Of a DNA stretch of 55,800 nucleotides, positions 7,218 to 16,338 are shown in pieces. This DNA is from Streptomyces malaysiense (GTDB taxonomy: Bacteria; Actinomycetota; Actinomycetes; Streptomycetales; Streptomycetaceae): NCBI RefSeq assembly GCF_000980885.2, contig NZ_LBDA02000095.1:1-55800 (forward strand). Direction: 5' to 3'. Position 1 is the stretch's first letter, and each line of letters starts with the position of its first letter. Position numbers and translations under genes: made by a program. The notes below the pieces were generated by a model, which saw nothing but the letters and a program-made list of their open reading frames with translations, had not been told where the DNA came from and did not search any database.

Positions 7218-9746
7218 CTACTCGGCCTTGATGGCCGTCAGCATGTTCAGCCGGGCCGCGCGGCGGGCCGGCCACATGGCGGCGAGGATGCCGACCACGC
7301 CCGCCAGCAGCAGGAAGAGCGCCAGCCGGCCCCAGGGCAGGACCAGTTCGTACGTGGGCATCGTGGTGCCGAGCAGCTCACCGGCCGCCCAGCCGAAGAA
7401 CACGCCGAGACCGATGCCGAGCACGCCGCCGAAGAGCGAGATCACCAGGGACTCCAGGCGGACCATCCGCTTGACCGACCGGCGGTCCAGGCCGATCGCG
7501 CGGAGCATGCCGATCTCCTGGGAGCGCTCGAACACGGACATCGCCAGGGTGTTGATGACGCCGAGGACCGCGACGATCACCGCCATGCCGAGCAGTCCGT
7601 AGACCATGTTCAGCATCATCGTGAACATCTGCGCGATGTCATCGGAGATGTCCTTCTTGTCCTGGATCTTGATCGCCGGGTTGGAGCCCAGGGCGCTCGC
7701 CAGCCGGTCCTTGGTGGCGGTCGAGGCGCCGTCGACCGTCTTGACCATGACCTGCATGTCGGCGGGCCGGCGCAGGTGCGGGGTGAGCACCTTGTCGTCG
7801 AGCATGATGCCGCGGATCATGTCGTTGCCGTCGTAGATCCCGGCGACCGTCAGGGTCTGCGCCTTGCCGTCCTCGAAGTGGGCGGTGAAGTGCGAGCCGG
7901 GCGTCCAGCCGTACTCCTTGGCCCGGTCCTTGTCCACGACGACGTCGTTGCCGCCGACCGTGAAACGGCCCCGGTCGACCTTCAGGTCCGTCAGCTCGGC
8001 GATGGACGCGCCGTCGACGCCGGTCACGAACTCGGTCTTGCCGTCGATGCGGGACTCGGCGTTGCGCAGCGGGCTGCTCGCGCTCACTCCGTCGGTGGCG
8101 GCGATCTTCCGCGCCACGTCCGGGGAGAGCGGGGAGTGGTTCGCCATGGAGACCACGTAGTCGGCGCGGATCGCGGAGGCGGCCATCTTGTCGATGGACG
8201 ACTGGAGGCTGCCCGCCATCACCGTCATGCCGGTGATCAGGGTCAGGCCGATCATCAGCGCGGAGGCGGTGGCGGCCGTACGGCGCGGGTTGCGCACCGA
8301 GTTCTGGCGGGCCAGCTTGCCCGAGACACCGAACGCGCGCAGCAGCGGGGCGGCGGCCGCGATCAGCGGGCGGGACAGCAGCGGGGTCAGCACGAACACG
8401 CCGATGATGAGCAGGACGGCGCCGAGGCCCATCGGGGCCTCGCCGGAGGAGGCGTCCATCGACGTGGCGGCGACGGTCACCGCGGCACCGGCCGCCGTGA
8501 ACAGCGCGCCGATGGTGTTGCGCAGCACCAGCGACTTGGTGGTCGCCTGGGCGTGCACGCTGTTCATCGCCGCCACCGGCGGGATCCTGGCGGCCCGGCG
8601 GCCGGGCAGCCAGGCGGCGAGCATGGTGATGAGGATGCCGACCGCGAGGGCGGCCGCCACGGTCCCCGGGCTGATCACGAGCGGTCCGTCGGGCATGCTC
8701 GCGCCGAAGGAGCCCACCAGGGCGCGCAGGCCCGCGCCGATGCCGATGCCTGCGGCCAGACCGGCCACACCGGCGACCGCGCCGACCACGAAGGCCTCGA
8801 TCAGCACCGAGCGGGTGACCTGCCGGCGGGAGGCGCCGACCGCCCGCATCAGGGCCAGCTCCTTGGTGCGCTGGGCGACCAGCATGGTGAAGGTGTTGGC
8901 GATGATGAACGTGCCGACGAACAGGGCGATCCCGGCGAAGACCAGCAGGCCCTGCTTCATGCTGCTCATCGAGTCGGCGATCGCCTTCGCCTGGTCGGCG
9001 GCGAGCTTCTGGCCGGTGGTGGTCTTCACCTTCTGCGTGGGCAGCGCCTTGTCGAGCGCGTCCTTGAGCGCGGCCTGGCCGGTGCCGGGCTTCGCCTTGA
9101 CGTCGATCTCGTCGTAGGTGCCCTTCTTGTCGAACAGCTTCTGCGCGGTCGGCGTGTCGAACAGGGCGAGGCTGCCGCCCGCGGTCACGTTGCCGTCGTC
9201 GGTGGTGAAGACGCCCGCGACGGTCGGGGTGAGCACGGGGCCGTCGACCGAGAGCCGTACGGTGTCGCCGACCTTGTAGCCGGCCCGCTGGGCTGTCTTG
9301 GCGTCGAGCAGCACCTCGTTCGCGCCGTGCGGCGCGTGGCCGCTGGTCAGCGGGTACCGGGCGTCCTTGGTGCCCCAGTAGTTGCCGCCGCGGGACTGCC
9401 AGTTGCCGCCGACGAGTTTGCCGTGCTTGTCCGCGACGGCCGTGAAGCCGCCCACGACCCCGGTGGCGGAGGCGGCGCCGGGCACCCCGGCGGCCTTGTC
9501 GAGCATGTCCTGGGTCAGGTCCGGCAGCTTGCCGACCTTGTCGCCCGCGGAGTCCTGGTACTTCGGTACGACGGCGACGTCGACCTGGTCGAAGCCCTTG
9601 GCGGAGCTGTTCTGGAAGGCGTCGGAGATGGTGTTGGTGAAGACGAGCGTCCCGGAGACGAAGGCCACGCCGAGCATCACGGCGAGCACCGTCATCAGCA
9701 GCCGGGCCTTGTGCGCGAGGACGTTGCGCAGGGCGGTGCGGAACAT
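7218..9746 (-). CDS. FtsX/MacB-type ABC transporter permease
   Basis: This 842-residue membrane protein resembles LolC/MacB-class permeases. It has a first membrane helix near residues 13-37, a long extracytoplasmic domain (about 40-260), three helices of the first FtsX domain (about 265-400), a linker with further helices, a second extracytoplasmic domain (about 510-700) and a second FtsX domain (about 715-835). Two FtsX modules in one chain fit an ABC pair with a single permease. Such systems extrude lipids, peptides or drugs, or transmit signals. The substrate is unknown. Its ATG overlaps the stop of the ATPase gene by 1 nt (TGATG), so the two are translationally coupled. Confidence 0.92.
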   Translation of the reverse strand: MFRTALRNVLAHKARLLMTVLAVMLGVAFVSGTLVFTNTISDAFQNSSAKGFDQVDVAVVPKYQDSAGDKVGKLPDLTQDMLDKAAGVPGAASATGVVGGFTAVADKHGKLVGGNWQSRGGNYWGTKDARYPLTSGHAPHGANEVLLDAKTAQRAGYKVGDTVRLSVDGPVLTPTVAGVFTTDDGNVTAGGSLALFDTPTAQKLFDKKGTYDEIDVKAKPGTGQAALKDALDKALPTQKVKTTTGQKLAADQAKAIADSMSSMKQGLLVFAGIALFVGTFIIANTFTMLVAQRTKELALMRAVGASRRQVTRSVLIEAFVVGAVAGVAGLAAGIGIGAGLRALVGSFGASMPDGPLVISPGTVAAALAVGILITMLAAWLPGRRAARIPPVAAMNSVHAQATTKSLVLRNTIGALFTAAGAAVTVAATSMDASSGEAPMGLGAVLLIIGVFVLTPLLSRPLIAAAAPLLRAFGVSGKLARQNSVRNPRRTAATASALMIGLTLITGMTVMAGSLQSSIDKMAASAIRADYVVSMANHSPLSPDVARKIAATDGVSASSPLRNAESRIDGKTEFVTGVDGASIAELTDLKVDRGRFTVGGNDVVVDKDRAKEYGWTPGSHFTAHFEDGKAQTLTVAGIYDGNDMIRGIMLDDKVLTPHLRRPADMQVMVKTVDGASTATKDRLASALGSNPAIKIQDKKDISDDIAQMFTMMLNMVYGLLGMAVIVAVLGVINTLAMSVFERSQEIGMLRAIGLDRRSVKRMVRLESLVISLFGGVLGIGLGVFFGWAAGELLGTTMPTYELVLPWGRLALFLLLAGVVGILAAMWPARRAARLNMLTAIKAE

Positions 9747-10519
9747 CAGCTGGTCCGGCCCTTCGCGTCGAACTGCTTCATGGTGTCGAGCACCGAGTCG
9801 GCGGTCGGGCCGTACAGCTCGTCCACGATCCGGCCGTCGGCCAGGAAGACCACGCGGTCCGCGTAGGCGGCGGCCACCGGGTCGTGGGTCACCATGACCA
9901 CCGTCTGGCCCAGCTCGCGCACGGAGTTGCGCAGGAAGCCGAGGACCTCGGCGCCGGAACGCGAGTCGAGGTTCCCGGTCGGTTCGTCACCGAAGATGAT
10001 CTCCGGCTTGGAGGCCAGGGCGCGGGCGACGGCGACGCGCTGCTGCTGGCCGCCGGACAGCTGGGACGGCCGGTGGCTCAGCCGCCCGGACAGGCCCACC
10101 ATCGAGATGACCTGGTCCAGCCATGCCTTGTCGGGCTTGCGCCCGGCTATGTCCATCGGGAGGGTGATGTTCTCCAGCGCGGTCAGGGTCGGCAGCAGGT
10201 TGAAGGCCTGGAAGATGAAGCCGATCTTGTCCCGGCGCAACTTGGTGAGCTGCTTGTCCTTCAGCGAGCCCAGCTCGGTGTCGCCGATGCGCACGGAGCC
10301 GGACGAGAAGGTGTCGAGGCCGGCCACGCAGTGCATCAGGGTGGACTTGCCGGAACCCGAGGGGCCCATGATCGCGGTGAACTCGGCCTGCCGGAAGTCG
10401 ACGGAGACCTGGTCCAGGGCGACCACCCGGGTCTCACCCTGCCCGTAGATCTTCGACAGCTCCGTGGCGCGGGCGGCCACGGCGGTGGCCGTGCCTGCGG
10501 CGGTGGGTGTGGTGGTCAC
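9746..10519 (-). CDS. ABC transporter ATP-binding protein (MacB/LolD class)
   Basis: This 257-residue ATPase energises the FtsX-type permease encoded directly after it. Walker A is GPSGSGKST (about 52-60), the signature is LSGGQQQRVAVARAL, and Walker B runs into DEPTGNLDSRSG, the variant typical of MacB/LolD proteins. The H-loop is MVTHDPVAAAYADRV. The N-terminal 16 residues are Thr/Ala-rich and less conserved. RBS-like GGAGCACCGTCCC precedes the start. The gene reads away from bldA and shares its upstream region. Confidence 0.94.
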   Translation of the reverse strand: MTTTPTAAGTATAVAARATELSKIYGQGETRVVALDQVSVDFRQAEFTAIMGPSGSGKSTLMHCVAGLDTFSSGSVRIGDTELGSLKDKQLTKLRRDKIGFIFQAFNLLPTLTALENITLPMDIAGRKPDKAWLDQVISMVGLSGRLSHRPSQLSGGQQQRVAVARALASKPEIIFGDEPTGNLDSRSGAEVLGFLRNSVRELGQTVVMVTHDPVAAAYADRVVFLADGRIVDELYGPTADSVLDTMKQFDAKGRTS

Positions 10520-10914
10520 GGGACGGTGCTCCTCGGGGCGACGGGTCGTGGGGACCCCTCCATCCTCCCGGCGCCGGACGCCCGGGGAGTCAGCCGCTGT
10601 TCCGGTTCCCGGGGGCGACTCGGGGCGGACCAGGGAGGTGCCGCCTCATACCTGGGGAGGACCCCGGACCCCGAGGCCGGGAGGGGCCCGGCGCCAAGAA
10701 CGGGGGGAGCGCCCTTCTTCGGACGGTGAAATTCCGTCATTTCACATACAGGTGCACGTGTGTCACGTCACGCTACTGGCAAGTGCGGATGGCGAGTTCC
10801 ATGGTCTGATGCACCCTCAGACGTCAATAAAATAAGACAACATCGGTCCGACGTTCCGCTGTTCGGGGGATGCGTCCCGATAGGCTCGGACCCTCGAAGC
10901 GGAGCCCATGGCCT
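10520..10914. promoter_or_regulatory. Divergent regulatory region of the ABC operon and bldA
   Basis: This 395-nt stretch contains no supported gene. Two features stand out. ACGTG-TGT-CACGT (10756-10768) is a small palindrome. A strikingly A-rich block (10824-10842, CAATAAAATAAGACAACA) lies about 75 nt before the tRNA and is the best candidate for the bldA promoter. I cannot place exact -10 and -35 boxes. Confidence 0.5.
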
Positions 10915-11001
10915 GCCCGGATGGTGGAATGCAGACACGGCGAGCTTAAACCTCGCTGCCCCTTCGCGGGCGTGCCGGTTCAAGTCCGGCTCCGGGCACC
11001 A
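10915..11001 (+). tRNA. bldA: tRNA-Leu (anticodon UAA), bldA
   Basis: The acceptor stem GCCCGGA (10915-10921) pairs with TCCGGGC (10991-10997), and ACCA follows (10998-11001), so CCA is encoded. The anticodon arm GCGAG-CTTAAAC-CTCGC gives anticodon UAA, which reads UUA. A long variable arm marks a class II tRNA, and the T arm is CCGG-TTCAAGT-CCGG. In Streptomyces the only UUA-decoding tRNA is the product of bldA. It controls aerial growth and antibiotic production by limiting translation of TTA-containing mRNAs. Its neighbourhood here agrees with the bldA locus. A gene with two TTA codons lies 18 kb downstream. Confidence 0.96.
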
Positions 11002-11103
11002 CCACTCCACCCGTTCGGCCAGGTAGCAGGTTCGTCATAGAAGACGATCATCCATGGCCGGGACGGCCTCCTCCGCGTAGCGTGTGAGTCAACACGGCAG
11101 GGG

Positions 11104-11136
11104 AAAGATCCTCCTCAGGTAGCACGATCGATCTTT
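11104..11136 (+). terminator. Possible hairpin downstream of bldA
   Basis: AAAGATC (11104-11110) pairs with GATCTTT (11130-11136) around a 19-nt loop, and one more T follows. It lies about 100 nt after the tRNA. It could end the bldA transcript or be part of the promoter of the next gene. TACGCT at 11148-11153 is a plausible -10 box for that gene. Confidence 0.35.
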
Positions 11137-11191
11137 TGCCAATCCATTACGCTTGAGCCAAGGCTGCGCGAGGCAGCCATGGAGGAGTGAG

Positions 11192-12076
11192 ATGAGGAGC
11201 AGCAACCCGGTCTTCTCGCGACGGGGCTTCAGCCGCGACAACGGCTACGCCGGCTTCAACACCGCACCGCAGGCCGGGTACGCAGGCGGCAACCCGTACG
11301 CGCAGAACCCGTACGCGCAAGGTGGCCAGAACCCGTACGCGCCGAGCGGCCACGGACAGCCGGGCGTCCAGTACGGCGCCCCGCCGCAGGCCCCGGCCGC
11401 CACCGGCCGGATGACCATGGACGACGTCGTCGTCCGCTCGGCCCTGACGCTCGGTACGGTCGCGTTGGGCGCCGTCCTGGCCTGGGCCCTGCTGCCGGTC
11501 TCGCCCACGAGTTACGGACTGGCCGTCGGCTCCGCGCTGATCGCGTTCGTCCTCGCGATGGTCCAGAACTTCAAGCGCACCCCGGTGCCCGCGCTGATCC
11601 TCGGATACGCGGCCTTCGAGGGCGTCTTCCTCGGTGTCATCAGCGAGATGTACAACAGCCGCTGGCAGGGCGCCCCCTTCCAGGCGGTGCTCGGCACCAT
11701 GGCCGTCACCGGCGCCACCCTCCTGGTCTACAAGGCGGGCTGGGTCCGCGTCACCGCGCGCTACGCCCGCATCGGCCTCGCCATCGCGATGGCCTTCATG
11801 GCCGTCATGGTGGTCAATCTGCTGCTGGTCGTCTTCGGTGTCGCCGAGGACGGCGGCCTGCGCAGCTTCGGCCCGCTCGGCGCGGTCGTCGGCATCATCG
11901 CGATCCTGCTCGGCGCGTTCTTCCTGACCCTCGACTTCAAGCAGATCGAGGACGGCATCGCGTACGGCGCGCCGCGGGGCGAGTCCTGGCTCGCCGCGTT
12001 CGGCCTCACCGTCACCCTGGTGTGGATCTACCTGGAGATGCTGCGGCTGGTGGCGATCTTCACCAACAACGACTAG
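11192..12076 (+). CDS. Bax inhibitor-1/YccA family membrane protein
   Basis: This 294-residue integral membrane protein has about seven hydrophobic helices (from about residue 85 to the end). They are preceded by a Gly/Tyr/Asn/Pro-rich tail with repeated NPYAQ and NPYAP units (about 25-55). The TMBIM core shows PALILGYAAFEGVFLGVISEMYN and FFLTLDFKQIEDGIAYGAP, the latter holding the conserved Asp/Glu residues of the proposed pH-gated calcium leak channel. The bacterial role is unknown. ATG 11192 has GGAGGAG at 11181-11187, which is better than the upstream GTG at 11153. A strong terminator follows. Confidence 0.92.
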   Translation: MRSSNPVFSRRGFSRDNGYAGFNTAPQAGYAGGNPYAQNPYAQGGQNPYAPSGHGQPGVQYGAPPQAPAATGRMTMDDVVVRSALTLGTVALGAVLAWALLPVSPTSYGLAVGSALIAFVLAMVQNFKRTPVPALILGYAAFEGVFLGVISEMYNSRWQGAPFQAVLGTMAVTGATLLVYKAGWVRVTARYARIGLAIAMAFMAVMVVNLLLVVFGVAEDGGLRSFGPLGAVVGIIAILLGAFFLTLDFKQIEDGIAYGAPRGESWLAAFGLTVTLVWIYLEMLRLVAIFTNND

Positions 12077-12101
12077 CGCGCGTACGGCACGCAGTTCGGC
12101 C

Positions 12102-12132
12102 AAGGGCCCCGGGCTTCCCGTCCGGGGCCCTT
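12102..12132. terminator. Terminator between convergent genes
   Basis: AAGGGCCCCGG (12102-12112) pairs with CCGGGGCCCTT (12122-12132) around a 9-nt loop, between the Bax-inhibitor gene and the convergent small gene. Confidence 0.82.
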
Positions 12133-12153
12133 CGCCGTCCGGGGGCGGGTGTC

Positions 12154-12384
12154 TCAGAGCAGCTTGCGGGCCGCCCTGCGCAGGTCGTACTCGTGCACGA
12201 TGGCCTTGGCGTGGCCGTACGCCAGGTCGTACTCGTGCCTCAGCCAGCTGACCTTCTCCTCGAAGCGGAACAGGGCGGGGCCTTCTTCGACGGTGCGCAG
12301 CCAGTCGGAGACCTCACGACCGGTGCAGTGCGGGATGCGGGCGAGCATGTTGCGATGGGTCTCCTCGGAGAAGACTTGGGACAT
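12154..12384 (-). CDS. Small conserved protein of 76 residues
   Basis: The protein starts MSQVFSEETHRNMLARIPHC and carries TGREVSDWLRTVEEGPALFRFEEKVSWLRHEYDLAYGHAKAIVHEYDLRRAARK. This looks like the DUF4287-type helical domain of actinobacteria. The motif VSDWLRTVEEGP and the histidine-rich C-terminal helix are characteristic. Function is unknown. A good Shine-Dalgarno GGAGGTG lies 5 nt before the ATG. Longer in-frame extensions back to 12708 cross the divergent gene and are not real. It forms a divergent pair with the 103-residue gene. Confidence 0.8.
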   Translation of the reverse strand: MSQVFSEETHRNMLARIPHCTGREVSDWLRTVEEGPALFRFEEKVSWLRHEYDLAYGHAKAIVHEYDLRRAARKLL

Positions 12385-12483
12385 CGGCACCTCCGGGCGC
12401 AAAGGGGATGTGAGCCGGTCCTTCACGTCACCGTGCCCGAGGGTTCGCCTCTTGGCAACAGTGCGGCGCGTTACGCTCGGCGC

Positions 12484-12795
12484 GTGGTTGATACGACGCC
12501 CCTGACCCAAGCAGTGGATCACTTCGCCGACCGGCTGCGTGCCGCGCCGCAGAGCAGGCTCCAGCGCAGCGCTGCCGGGGAGGCACTGGCGCTGGCCCGG
12601 GAGTTGTCCCGGCGGGCGCAGGCGGTGGAGGAGCCGGGCGCCGAGCCGCGGGAGATGCCGGACGCGGGGATGTTCGCGGTGGCGGACCAGATCCTGGTGG
12701 CCGCGCACGACTTGGCGCTGGTGCTGAGGAGCGACGACGAGGTCGGCGAGGCGGTGCGGCTGGTCGAGGAGGCGCGGGCGCGGGCGGGGGTCTGA
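12484..12795 (+). CDS. Small helical hypothetical protein, probably leaderless
   Basis: This 103-residue acidic, mostly helical protein (VVDTTPLTQAVDHFADRL...) has no family that I recognise. Heptad-like stretches (QSRLQRSAAGEALALARELSRRAQ) suggest helical packing. There is no Shine-Dalgarno before GTG 12484. Instead TACGCT (12472-12477) stands 6 nt before the start, the geometry of a leaderless transcript whose first base is at or next to the GTG. TTGGCA at 12452-12457 is a possible -35 box, but with a short 14-nt spacer. The antisense frame is GC-driven noise. Confidence 0.72.
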   Translation: MVDTTPLTQAVDHFADRLRAAPQSRLQRSAAGEALALARELSRRAQAVEEPGAEPREMPDAGMFAVADQILVAAHDLALVLRSDDEVGEAVRLVEEARARAGV

Positions 12796-12855
12796 GCGCG
12801 CCGCCGGGTCCGGAGCTGGGCCGGGGCTGGGGCGCCGTGCGCCGGCGCCGTTCGG

Positions 12856-13635
12856 CTACAGGGACGCGATGACGCGGTCCGCCAGGATGTAGAGCATGTC
12901 CTCGCCGCACGCGAAGGTGAGCGTGTAGGCGCCGGAGACGCCCGAACCGCCCAGCAGATAGGGGGCGTCGCCCGCCTCCACGGCCCGCGCGAGGCGCTCG
13001 GCCGTCTCCCGGTGCCCCGGGGTCATGCACAGCGTGGTGCCGTCGGCGAAGACGTAGACGTCGAGGGTGCCCAGCGGGCCGGGGCGCACATCGGACAGTT
13101 CCACGCGCTCGTCGGCCAGGTGCTCCAGCGTGGTGGCCGTGCGCTCGTGGTCGCCCGCGGCCGACTGGGCCGGGACGAAGTCCGGGTGGGAGGGGTGCCG
13201 GCGGCGGGCCGCGGCCAGCTCCGGGGACTCACCGGCGAACTCGTCGGCGTCGGCGGCGGACTCCGTCACCGGCTCCAGGCCCGCGAAGTCGGACTGCCGC
13301 GGCAGGAAGGGCTCGTGGTCGGGCAGGCCGAGCGCCGAGGGCCCGTCGGAGGCGTCCCGGGCCTCCTGTGCGGCCCAGAAGGCACGCGCCTCGGCGAGTT
13401 CCCGCTCCCGCTCCTCGGCGAGCGCCTCGGCCACGGCCGCGCGTATCCGCTCGGTGTCGGCGTGGGTACGGGCATGCGGCAGCAGCGCGTGCGTCGCGGC
13501 GGACTGGTTCTCCGCGAGCTGCGCCTGAAGCTCCGTGAGCTGACGGCGCAGCTTCAGCACGGTGCGCAGGACGGCGACGCCCACGGCGCCGGTGGCGGCC
13601 GTGGTGAGCAGCAGGGCGATCGGCATGGCGCTCAC
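12856..13635 (-). CDS. Membrane-anchored coiled-coil protein of unknown function
   Basis: This 259-residue protein begins with one membrane helix (about 5-25) followed by a long charged coiled-coil-like segment (about 27-95, LKLRRQLTELQAQLAEN and AEALAEERERELAEAR). A low-complexity acidic linker leads to a conserved C-terminal domain (about 165-259, containing DVYVFADGTTLCMTPGHRETAERL and YTLTFACGEDMLYILADRVIASL). I do not recognise this domain. The topology suggests a cytoplasmic domain held at the membrane. It is a single gene with about 60 nt between it and the convergent neighbour and no obvious terminator. Confidence 0.75.
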   Translation of the reverse strand: MSAMPIALLLTTAATGAVGVAVLRTVLKLRRQLTELQAQLAENQSAATHALLPHARTHADTERIRAAVAEALAEERERELAEARAFWAAQEARDASDGPSALGLPDHEPFLPRQSDFAGLEPVTESAADADEFAGESPELAAARRRHPSHPDFVPAQSAAGDHERTATTLEHLADERVELSDVRPGPLGTLDVYVFADGTTLCMTPGHRETAERLARAVEAGDAPYLLGGSGVSGAYTLTFACGEDMLYILADRVIASL

Positions 13636-13943
13636 TGACGTACTCCCTGGTTCAAAAGTCGACCCCCCGACTTCCTACATCAGCTTGAAGGGCGGACTAC
13701 CCAGCTGTCAGTGCGTAACGTCACGAAACGGACAGTTCTTTGGTTCGGCGGTCATCTCCGGGAGTGTGCCGTCCGGGGCTGACCTGCGCTGATGTCCGGG
13801 GCGGGGAGATAGGTCACATCCTGGGGGAGATTGGATCACAGAAAGGCCCAGAACCCGGCGGTTTTGCGGGTTCTGGGCCGATCCGTGACGTCAAGTGCCC
13901 GGACTGCTACGGAGGGTGTCCCGGCCGCCGCGGGCGGGTCGTG
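13636..13943. other. Intergenic region with one terminator
   Basis: This 308-nt stretch has no supported gene. It contains the promoter region of the membrane-anchored coiled-coil gene (13635 side) and the terminator of the thiolase gene (13845-13879). Nothing else stands out. Confidence 0.6.
13845..13879 (-). terminator. Terminator after the thiolase gene
   Basis: A perfect 13-bp stem, GGCCCAGAACCCG (13845-13857) with CGGGTTCTGGGCC (13867-13879), encloses a 9-nt loop. It lies 65 nt beyond the thiolase stop. Confidence 0.8.
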
Positions 13944-15164
13944 TCAGCTGAGGCGTTCGATGACCATCGCCATGCCCTGGCCGCCGCCGACGCACATCGT
14001 CTCCAGGCCGAACTGCTTGTCGTGCCACTGGAGGGAGTTGATCAGCGTGCCGGTGATCCGGGCGCCGGTCATGCCGAAGGGGTGGCCGACGGCGATCGCG
14101 CCGCCGTTGACGTTCACCTTGTCGAGGTCGAAGCCGAGCTCGCGGTAGGAGGGGATCACCTGCGCGGCGAAGGCCTCGTTGATCTCGACCAGGTCGATGT
14201 CGTCCGAGGTCAGACCGGCTCGGCGCAGTGCCTGCCTGCTGGCCTCGACCGGGCCGAGGCCCATGATCTCCGGGGAGAGGGCGGAGACGCCGGTGGACAC
14301 GATGCGGGCGAGCGGGGTCAGACCCAGCTCGCGGGCCTTGGTGTCGCTCATGATGACGAGGGCGGCGGCGCCGTCGTTGAGCGGGCAGCAGTTGCCGGCG
14401 GTGACCAGGCCGTCGGGGCGGAAGACCGGCTTCAGGCCGGAGACGCCCTCCATGGTGACCCCGGCGCGCGGGCCGTCGTCCTTGCTGACGACGGTGCCGT
14501 CGGGCAGCGTGACCGGGGTGATCTCGCGCTCCCAGAAGCCGGCCGCGATGGCCTTCTCGGCGAGGTTCTGCGAGCGGACGCCGAACTCGTCCATCTCCTG
14601 GCGGGTGATGCCCTTCCAGCGGGCCAGGTTCTCGGCGGTCTGGCCCATCGCGATGTACGCGTCCGGGATCAGCCCGTCCTCGCGCGGGTCGTGCCAGGTG
14701 GTGCCCTCCTGCTGCGCGACGGCCGCCGTGCGGGCCTCGGCCTCGGCGAACAGCGGGTTGCGGGTGTCCGGGAAGCTGTCGGAGCTGCCCTTGGCGAAGC
14801 GGGAGACGGTCTCGACGCCGGCCGAGATGAAGACGTCGCCCTCACCGGCCTTGATGGCGTGCAGGGCCATGCGGGAGGTCTGGAGCGAGGAGGAGCAGTA
14901 GCGGGTGATGGTGCAGCCGGGCAGGTGGTCCATGCCCATCTGCACGGCGACGATCCGGCCGAGGTTGTTGCCCTGCTCGCCGCCGGGCAGACCGCAGCCG
15001 AGCATCAGGTCGTCGATGTCCGTCGGGTCCAGCTCGGGGACCTTGGCGAGCGCGGCCTGGATGATCGTGGCGGTGAGGTCGTCGGCGCGCAGATCCTTGA
15101 GCGACCCCTTGCCGGCGCGGCCGATGGGGGAGCGGGCGGTCGAGACGATCACGGCTTCGGGCAT
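13944..15164 (-). CDS. Acetyl-CoA acetyltransferase / 3-ketoacyl-CoA thiolase
   Basis: This 406-residue thiolase should cleave 3-ketoacyl-CoA or condense acyl-CoA units. The nucleophilic cysteine lies in TRYCSSSLQTSRMA (about residue 89). The conserved His is in NGGAIAVGHPFGMTGAR. The second active-site Cys is in ETMCVGGGQGMAMV near the C-terminus. Length is normal. The ATG start gives MPEAVIVSTARSPIGRA, the family N-terminus. It stands alone on its strand, and its substrate chain length cannot be read from sequence. A role in fatty acid oxidation is likely. Confidence 0.94.
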   Translation of the reverse strand: MPEAVIVSTARSPIGRAGKGSLKDLRADDLTATIIQAALAKVPELDPTDIDDLMLGCGLPGGEQGNNLGRIVAVQMGMDHLPGCTITRYCSSSLQTSRMALHAIKAGEGDVFISAGVETVSRFAKGSSDSFPDTRNPLFAEAEARTAAVAQQEGTTWHDPREDGLIPDAYIAMGQTAENLARWKGITRQEMDEFGVRSQNLAEKAIAAGFWEREITPVTLPDGTVVSKDDGPRAGVTMEGVSGLKPVFRPDGLVTAGNCCPLNDGAAALVIMSDTKARELGLTPLARIVSTGVSALSPEIMGLGPVEASRQALRRAGLTSDDIDLVEINEAFAAQVIPSYRELGFDLDKVNVNGGAIAVGHPFGMTGARITGTLINSLQWHDKQFGLETMCVGGGQGMAMVIERLS

Positions 15165-15318
15165 CGGGGCTCCAGGTGAACGGGGTTTTGTGCAGGGCCG
15201 GTCTGGAAGCTACCCGCCCGTAGTTGACAGGTCATCGGTGTGGGGGTGTGACGCTGGCCGCAGTTTCTAAGCGCTTGCTTTGGCTGATGGGTGTCATCGG
15301 CGGGCCGGGCGGGCGCCG

Positions 15319-16338
15319 TCAGGGCGACGGCGCCGCCGCCTCGGGCTCCGGGACACGGCGGCGGTGGCGCCGCTTGAGCAGCGCCCAGGGGCCGCGCGGC
15401 CCCGTCGGCATCGCGGCCGTGACCTCCGTGCCGGCCTCCGCCGCCGCCTCGGCCGCCGCCCGCGCCACCGGCAGGAAGCCCTCGCGCCGGGTCAGGTCCG
15501 GCCGGTCCTCCTCCGCCGGCCACAGGCCCAGCGCCGCGCACACCGTGGGCAGCACGGCCATCGCCGCCGTCGCGTAGCCCTCGGCCGAGGGGTGGTAGTT
15601 GTCCGGACCGAACAGTTCCCGGGGGTTGGCGGCGAACTCCGGGCCCAGCAGATCGCCCAGCGAGACCGTGCGCCCGCCCTGCTCCACCGCCCCGATCGTC
15701 TGCGCCGCCGCCAGCTGCCGTGACGCCCGCCGGGCCAGCCAGCGCAGCGGCTGCTGCACCGGCTCGATCGTGCCGAGATCGGGACAGGTGCCGACCACCA
15801 CCTCCGCACCGGCCGTGCGCAGCCTGCGTACCGCCGCCGACAGGTGCCGCACCGAACGCGTCGGCGGCATCCGGTGCGTCACGTCGTTCGCGCCGATCAT
15901 GATCACGCAGATGTCCGGCGCGGGCAGTCCGGCCGACAGCACCAGCGCGACCTGGCGGTCCAGATCGTCGGACTGCGCCCCGGTCAGCGCCACGTTCCGC
16001 AGCTCCACCGGGCGTTCCGCGACCGCCGCGAGCCCGGAGGCCAGAAGGGCGCCCGGGGTCTGCCCCGACCGGTGCACCCCCTGCCCCGCGGCCGTGGAGT
16101 CACCGAGCATCACCAGGCGCAGGGGCGGCTCACCGGGCACGTCGTACACCCGGCCGTACACTCCCTCCGCGCCCGGCACCCGCTCACCGGTGCCGTTGCC
16201 CACATGGCGCCGGGCCAGCCGTACCTCCGCGAGCAGCAACCCGACCGCGGCCGCTCCGACCAGCCCGGCCCCGCCCCCGCCGTAGGCCGCCCCGGCCGCG
16301 ATCCGCCGGGCCACCCGTGCCCTCGACATGTTCGTCAT
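15319..16338 (-). CDS. SGNH/GDSL-family hydrolase with N-terminal membrane anchor
   Basis: This 339-residue esterase or lipase-like enzyme has block I VMLGDSTAAGQG (the GDSL serine, here GDST), block III IMIGANDVTHR (GxND), and the catalytic Asp-His block DNYHPSAEGYATAA. An N-terminal hydrophobic helix (about 10-35, IAAGAAYGGGGAGLVGAAAV) looks like an uncleaved signal anchor, so the catalytic part would face outward. The C-terminal 70 residues are Ala/Glu/Arg-rich. I chose ATG 16338 with GAGGAGG some 13 nt upstream. ATG 16359 and 16329 are also in frame. Natural substrate unknown. Confidence 0.85.
   Translation of the reverse strand: MTNMSRARVARRIAAGAAYGGGGAGLVGAAAVGLLLAEVRLARRHVGNGTGERVPGAEGVYGRVYDVPGEPPLRLVMLGDSTAAGQGVHRSGQTPGALLASGLAAVAERPVELRNVALTGAQSDDLDRQVALVLSAGLPAPDICVIMIGANDVTHRMPPTRSVRHLSAAVRRLRTAGAEVVVGTCPDLGTIEPVQQPLRWLARRASRQLAAAQTIGAVEQGGRTVSLGDLLGPEFAANPRELFGPDNYHPSAEGYATAAMAVLPTVCAALGLWPAEEDRPDLTRREGFLPVARAAAEAAAEAGTEVTAAMPTGPRGPWALLKRRHRRRVPEPEAAAPSP

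Noticed and set aside
7020..9866. Very long plus-strand reading frame opposite the ABC permease
   Set aside because: It is a GC-driven antisense frame. It is low in hydrophobic structure and has no recognisable motif, while the opposite strand encodes a clear permease.
10760..11026. Frames over the bldA gene
   Set aside because: They overlap the tRNA gene and carry no protein signature.
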